DNA of 8,717 nucleotides, taken from the NCBI RefSeq assembly GCF_015207245.1, contig NZ_JADEXF010000087.1, positions 1 through 8,717 on the forward strand, read 5' to 3'. Below are positions 7,651-8,717 of the stretch, piece by piece. Source of the stretch: Nostoc cf. edaphicum LEGE 07299 (lineage in GTDB: Bacteria; Cyanobacteriota; Cyanobacteriia; Cyanobacteriales; Nostocaceae). Each line of letters starts with the position of its first letter. Within the stretch, counting starts at the first letter, position 1. The position numbers and the translations under genes are program-made. Below the pieces are notes generated by a model. That model had not been told where the DNA came from. It made no database searches and was given only the letters and a program-made list of their open reading frames with translations.

Positions 7651-7654
7651 TAAC
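7633..7654. repeat. Short heptamer-phased direct repeat across the glutamate synthase stop codon
   Basis: TTAGTAAC occurs at 7633-7640 and again at 7647-7654, fourteen bases (two heptamers) apart. The unit GTCATTA at 7643-7649 is the same heptamer found in the internal array. The TAG stop (7648-7650) is part of the second copy, and the last residues LVTSH are encoded by this repeat. The match is short and could be chance. Confidence 0.35.
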
Positions 7655-7797
7655 TGTAACCGTTCTCATACTCTCCCTGAAGCTATTCTCCCGCAGGAGA
7701 AGCTGCACAAACAGGTACTCTGCGAAAACCCATCCCTTTAGATGCACAAAGCAGTCGCCTGAATTTACCTCTTAAAAAGAGCGTAGAGAGAAAAAAA

Positions 7798-7821
7798 TAT
7801 TCCCCCTTTTTAGGGGGAATA
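7798..7821 (-). terminator. Intrinsic terminator pointing leftward
   Basis: TATTCCCCC (7798-7806) pairs perfectly with GGGGGAATA (7813-7821) around a 6-base loop. Seven A residues (7791-7797) lie on the left side, which on the minus strand become a T-run directly after the stem: the classic intrinsic terminator layout. On the plus strand the stem is followed by CTCACAG, so it is much less suited to end the glutamate synthase transcript. No minus-strand protein gene lies upstream of it within the window, so it either ends a small RNA or blocks antisense transcription into the glutamate synthase gene. Confidence 0.65.
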
Positions 7822-7905
7822 CTCACAGATCGACTTTAGACTAAGAACACCAAAGTGACTGAGCAATCAAATCTTGTAACAGTCCAAGTAGTAAAGTCGA
7901 GATCA
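7798..7905 (-). ncRNA. Candidate small RNA ending at the leftward terminator
   Basis: Read on the minus strand, the 9-mer TCGACTTTA (7900-7892) pairs perfectly with TAAAGTCGA (7838-7830), and GACT/AGTC extends the stem across a 7-base bulge. The enclosed loop is about 50 nt, and the terminator stem with its T-run follows nine bases later. A long-range stem plus a terminator is the usual build of a bacterial small RNA. The 5' end is not defined: a GATAAT hexamer at 7950-7945 on the minus strand could be a -10 box (which would start the RNA near 7937), but no good -35 accompanies it. There is no similarity I recognise to a known RNA family. Confidence 0.3.
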
Positions 7906-7941
7906 GCACCCTACTGAAATCTACCTAATTGCGTATAGAAG

Positions 7942-7956
7942 GTATTATCTAAATAC
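7942..7956. promoter_or_regulatory. Inverted repeat GTATT-N5-AATAC upstream of the methyltransferase
   Basis: The dyad GTATTATCTAAATAC lies about 50 bp before the methyltransferase ATG. It has the GTA...TAC ends of an NtcA site but with nine instead of eight bases between them, and no clear -10 box of the TAN3T form follows at the right distance. It may be an operator for another dimeric regulator; it also overlaps the possible -10 box of the minus-strand RNA. Confidence 0.25.
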
Positions 7957-7984
7957 TGATAAACTGCCATAGAAAAGTTTTCAC

Positions 7985-7999
7985 ACAAGTAGGACTTGT
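7985..7999 (+). promoter_or_regulatory. Hairpin framing the methyltransferase ribosome-binding site
   Basis: ACAAGT (7985-7990) and ACTTGT (7994-7999) are exact inverted copies three bases apart. The only Shine-Dalgarno-like motif before the start codon, AGGA (7991-7994), occupies the loop and first base of the right arm. Folding in RNA would constrain or present this site; as DNA it is a 15-bp dyad that a regulator could bind. The spacing from AGGA to the ATG at 8008 is 13 nt, longer than usual. Confidence 0.35.
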
Positions 8000-8007
8000 C
8001 TATCAAA

Positions 8008-8717
8008 ATGCTTATAGAAGAGCAAGTTCCCGATCGCAAAACTTCTGAAGAAGAACGTTTCCAAGATGATTATTATTCATACTTTGAATCTCCTGAAAAT
8101 GCTACCCGATACACACCATCAGTTTGGTATCTTGATCAGGCTTTTAAGCAACGTTCATTCTCTTTGTTAGATTTGGGATGTGGCAATGGGGCTTTGAACA
8201 AATATCTACCTGAGCGATGTGACTACCTTGGCATAGACCACAGTGAAGGTGCGATTCAATACTGTTCAAAACTATACCCCAAACAGAAGTTTACTGCTAA
8301 AGATTTATCGGTAGCACTGCCAGAATTAGCTTCTGACAATCAAAAATTTGATGCCGTCGTACTAGCTGGCTTATTATTTCATAATGTTGACAAGGAAACA
8401 CTAGAGCAAAACAACGATCAAGAACTAGTTCAATTCTGCTTGGACAAACTAATAAGCGACAAAGGATATTTGGTGCTTATTATACCTTTTGCTTATGGTG
8501 AACATCCATCTCATAATTTGTATGTTCGGGCAGAATGGTTACAAAACTTGCTAGAAAAACTGCTGAAAGCTGTAAAGGCAAAAATTGTTTACGAGAATAT
8601 TTCTCTGCAAATTGGCTTGGACAAACAGGTTAGACAGCAGAAGACGACTCCTGACTGGTTCGTGCCCGATAGCACTACTGACTATTCCAATAAGTATGCT
8701 GGAACATATATGGCAAC
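8008..8717 (+). CDS. Class I SAM-dependent methyltransferase, C-terminus missing
   Basis: The frame runs 236 codons from the ATG at 8008 to the window edge without a stop. Residues 53-61 (LLDLGCGNG) form the glycine-rich SAM-binding motif I; Asp77 at the end of the next strand (YLGIDHS) should bind the ribose hydroxyls; KDL at 98-100 fits the adenine-contact motif; FDAVVLAGLLFHNV (114-127) is the strand-4 motif; and KGYLVLIIP (about 156-164) is the late motif typical of the methyltransferase_11/25 type. Small-molecule methylation is more likely than DNA or rRNA methylation, since no N/D-P-P-Y/F or RNA-binding motif is seen, but the substrate is unknown. The first 50 residues are acidic and Tyr-rich (ERFQDDYYSYF) and may form a lid over the substrate. 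An in-frame TTG at 7996 is too close to AGGA to serve as start, and a TAG at 7990-7992 closes the frame above. It follows glutamate synthase by 357 bp and is probably transcribed on its own. Confidence 0.85.
   Translation, partial: MLIEEQVPDRKTSEEERFQDDYYSYFESPENATRYTPSVWYLDQAFKQRSFSLLDLGCGNGALNKYLPERCDYLGIDHSEGAIQYCSKLYPKQKFTAKDLSVALPELASDNQKFDAVVLAGLLFHNVDKETLEQNNDQELVQFCLDKLISDKGYLVLIIPFAYGEHPSHNLYVRAEWLQNLLEKLLKAVKAKIVYENISLQIGLDKQVRQQKTTPDWFVPDSTTDYSNKYAGTYMA

Larger units (their letters stand above)
7651..8007. other. Intergenic region between glutamate synthase and the methyltransferase
   Basis: No protein gene is supported in these 357 bp. On the plus strand the first structure after the stop is a hairpin at 7686-7701 (TTCTCC, loop CGCA, GGAGAA, extended by AGC/GCT with a bulge); no T-run follows, so it is at best a processing or weak termination point for the glutamate synthase transcript. 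A small CTCTT/AAGAG hairpin lies at 7769-7781. A leftward terminator, a structured minus-strand segment and two short dyads before the methyltransferase are listed separately. Confidence 0.5.

Noticed and set aside
1..8717. Search for a new multi-gene system, CRISPR array, prophage, toxin-antitoxin pair or transposase
   Set aside because: The five genes belong to common or single-gene contexts with separate upstream regions. No spacer-regular direct repeats, transposase motifs or tight small-gene pairs were seen.

Overview
The window looks like chromosomal DNA from a filamentous, Nostoc/Anabaena-type cyanobacterium. I count ten copies of the HIP1 octamer GCGATCGC (for example at 74, 880, 929, 3797, 4483, 6377 and 6946), all inside coding sequence. 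There is a lipoprotein of the cyanobacterial PsbQ type and a plant-type ferredoxin-dependent glutamate synthase. Non-coding DNA carries the heptamer-based short repeats (TAATTCG, GTCATTG/GACAAAT, GGGAGAT-like) typical of Nostoc genomes. The genus is an inference from these signs.

Layout, left to right. Positions 1-978 (minus strand) hold most of an FAD-dependent amine/amino-acid oxidase of the DAO/glycine-oxidase family, cut by the window edge. A 108-bp gap with a purine-rich imperfect inverted repeat separates it from psbQ (1087-1554, minus), the lumenal photosystem II lipoprotein. A 360-bp divergent region holds an 18-bp palindrome and a good sigma70-type promoter (1821-1849) for a 144-aa cyanobacterial protein of unknown function (1915-2349, plus, GTG start). 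Its stop codon lies inside a TAATTCG heptamer array that forms one end of a roughly 215-bp repeat-bounded element (2347-2561). The long leader that follows carries a consensus-like promoter (2667-2696) and a hairpin, then the 1572-codon glutamate synthase gene (2932-7650, plus). After 357 bp of non-coding DNA, with an intrinsic terminator that points leftward, a class I SAM-dependent methyltransferase (8008 to the right edge, plus) begins and is cut by the window end.

The genes serve different processes: nitrogen assimilation (glutamate synthase uses photosynthetically reduced ferredoxin), photosystem II structure (PsbQ), and two enzymes of unknown substrate. Nothing shows that they form one operon; each has its own upstream gap. 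I see no CRISPR array, transposase, tRNA, rRNA, phage or defence genes, and no clear new multi-gene system.

The most interesting signals are small. A 91-bp array of inverted heptamer repeats lies in frame inside the glutamate synthase gene, between its glutaminase and central domains. A minus-strand structured segment ends in an intrinsic terminator (about 7798-7905) and could be a small RNA. A perfect hairpin frames the ribosome-binding site of the methyltransferase.
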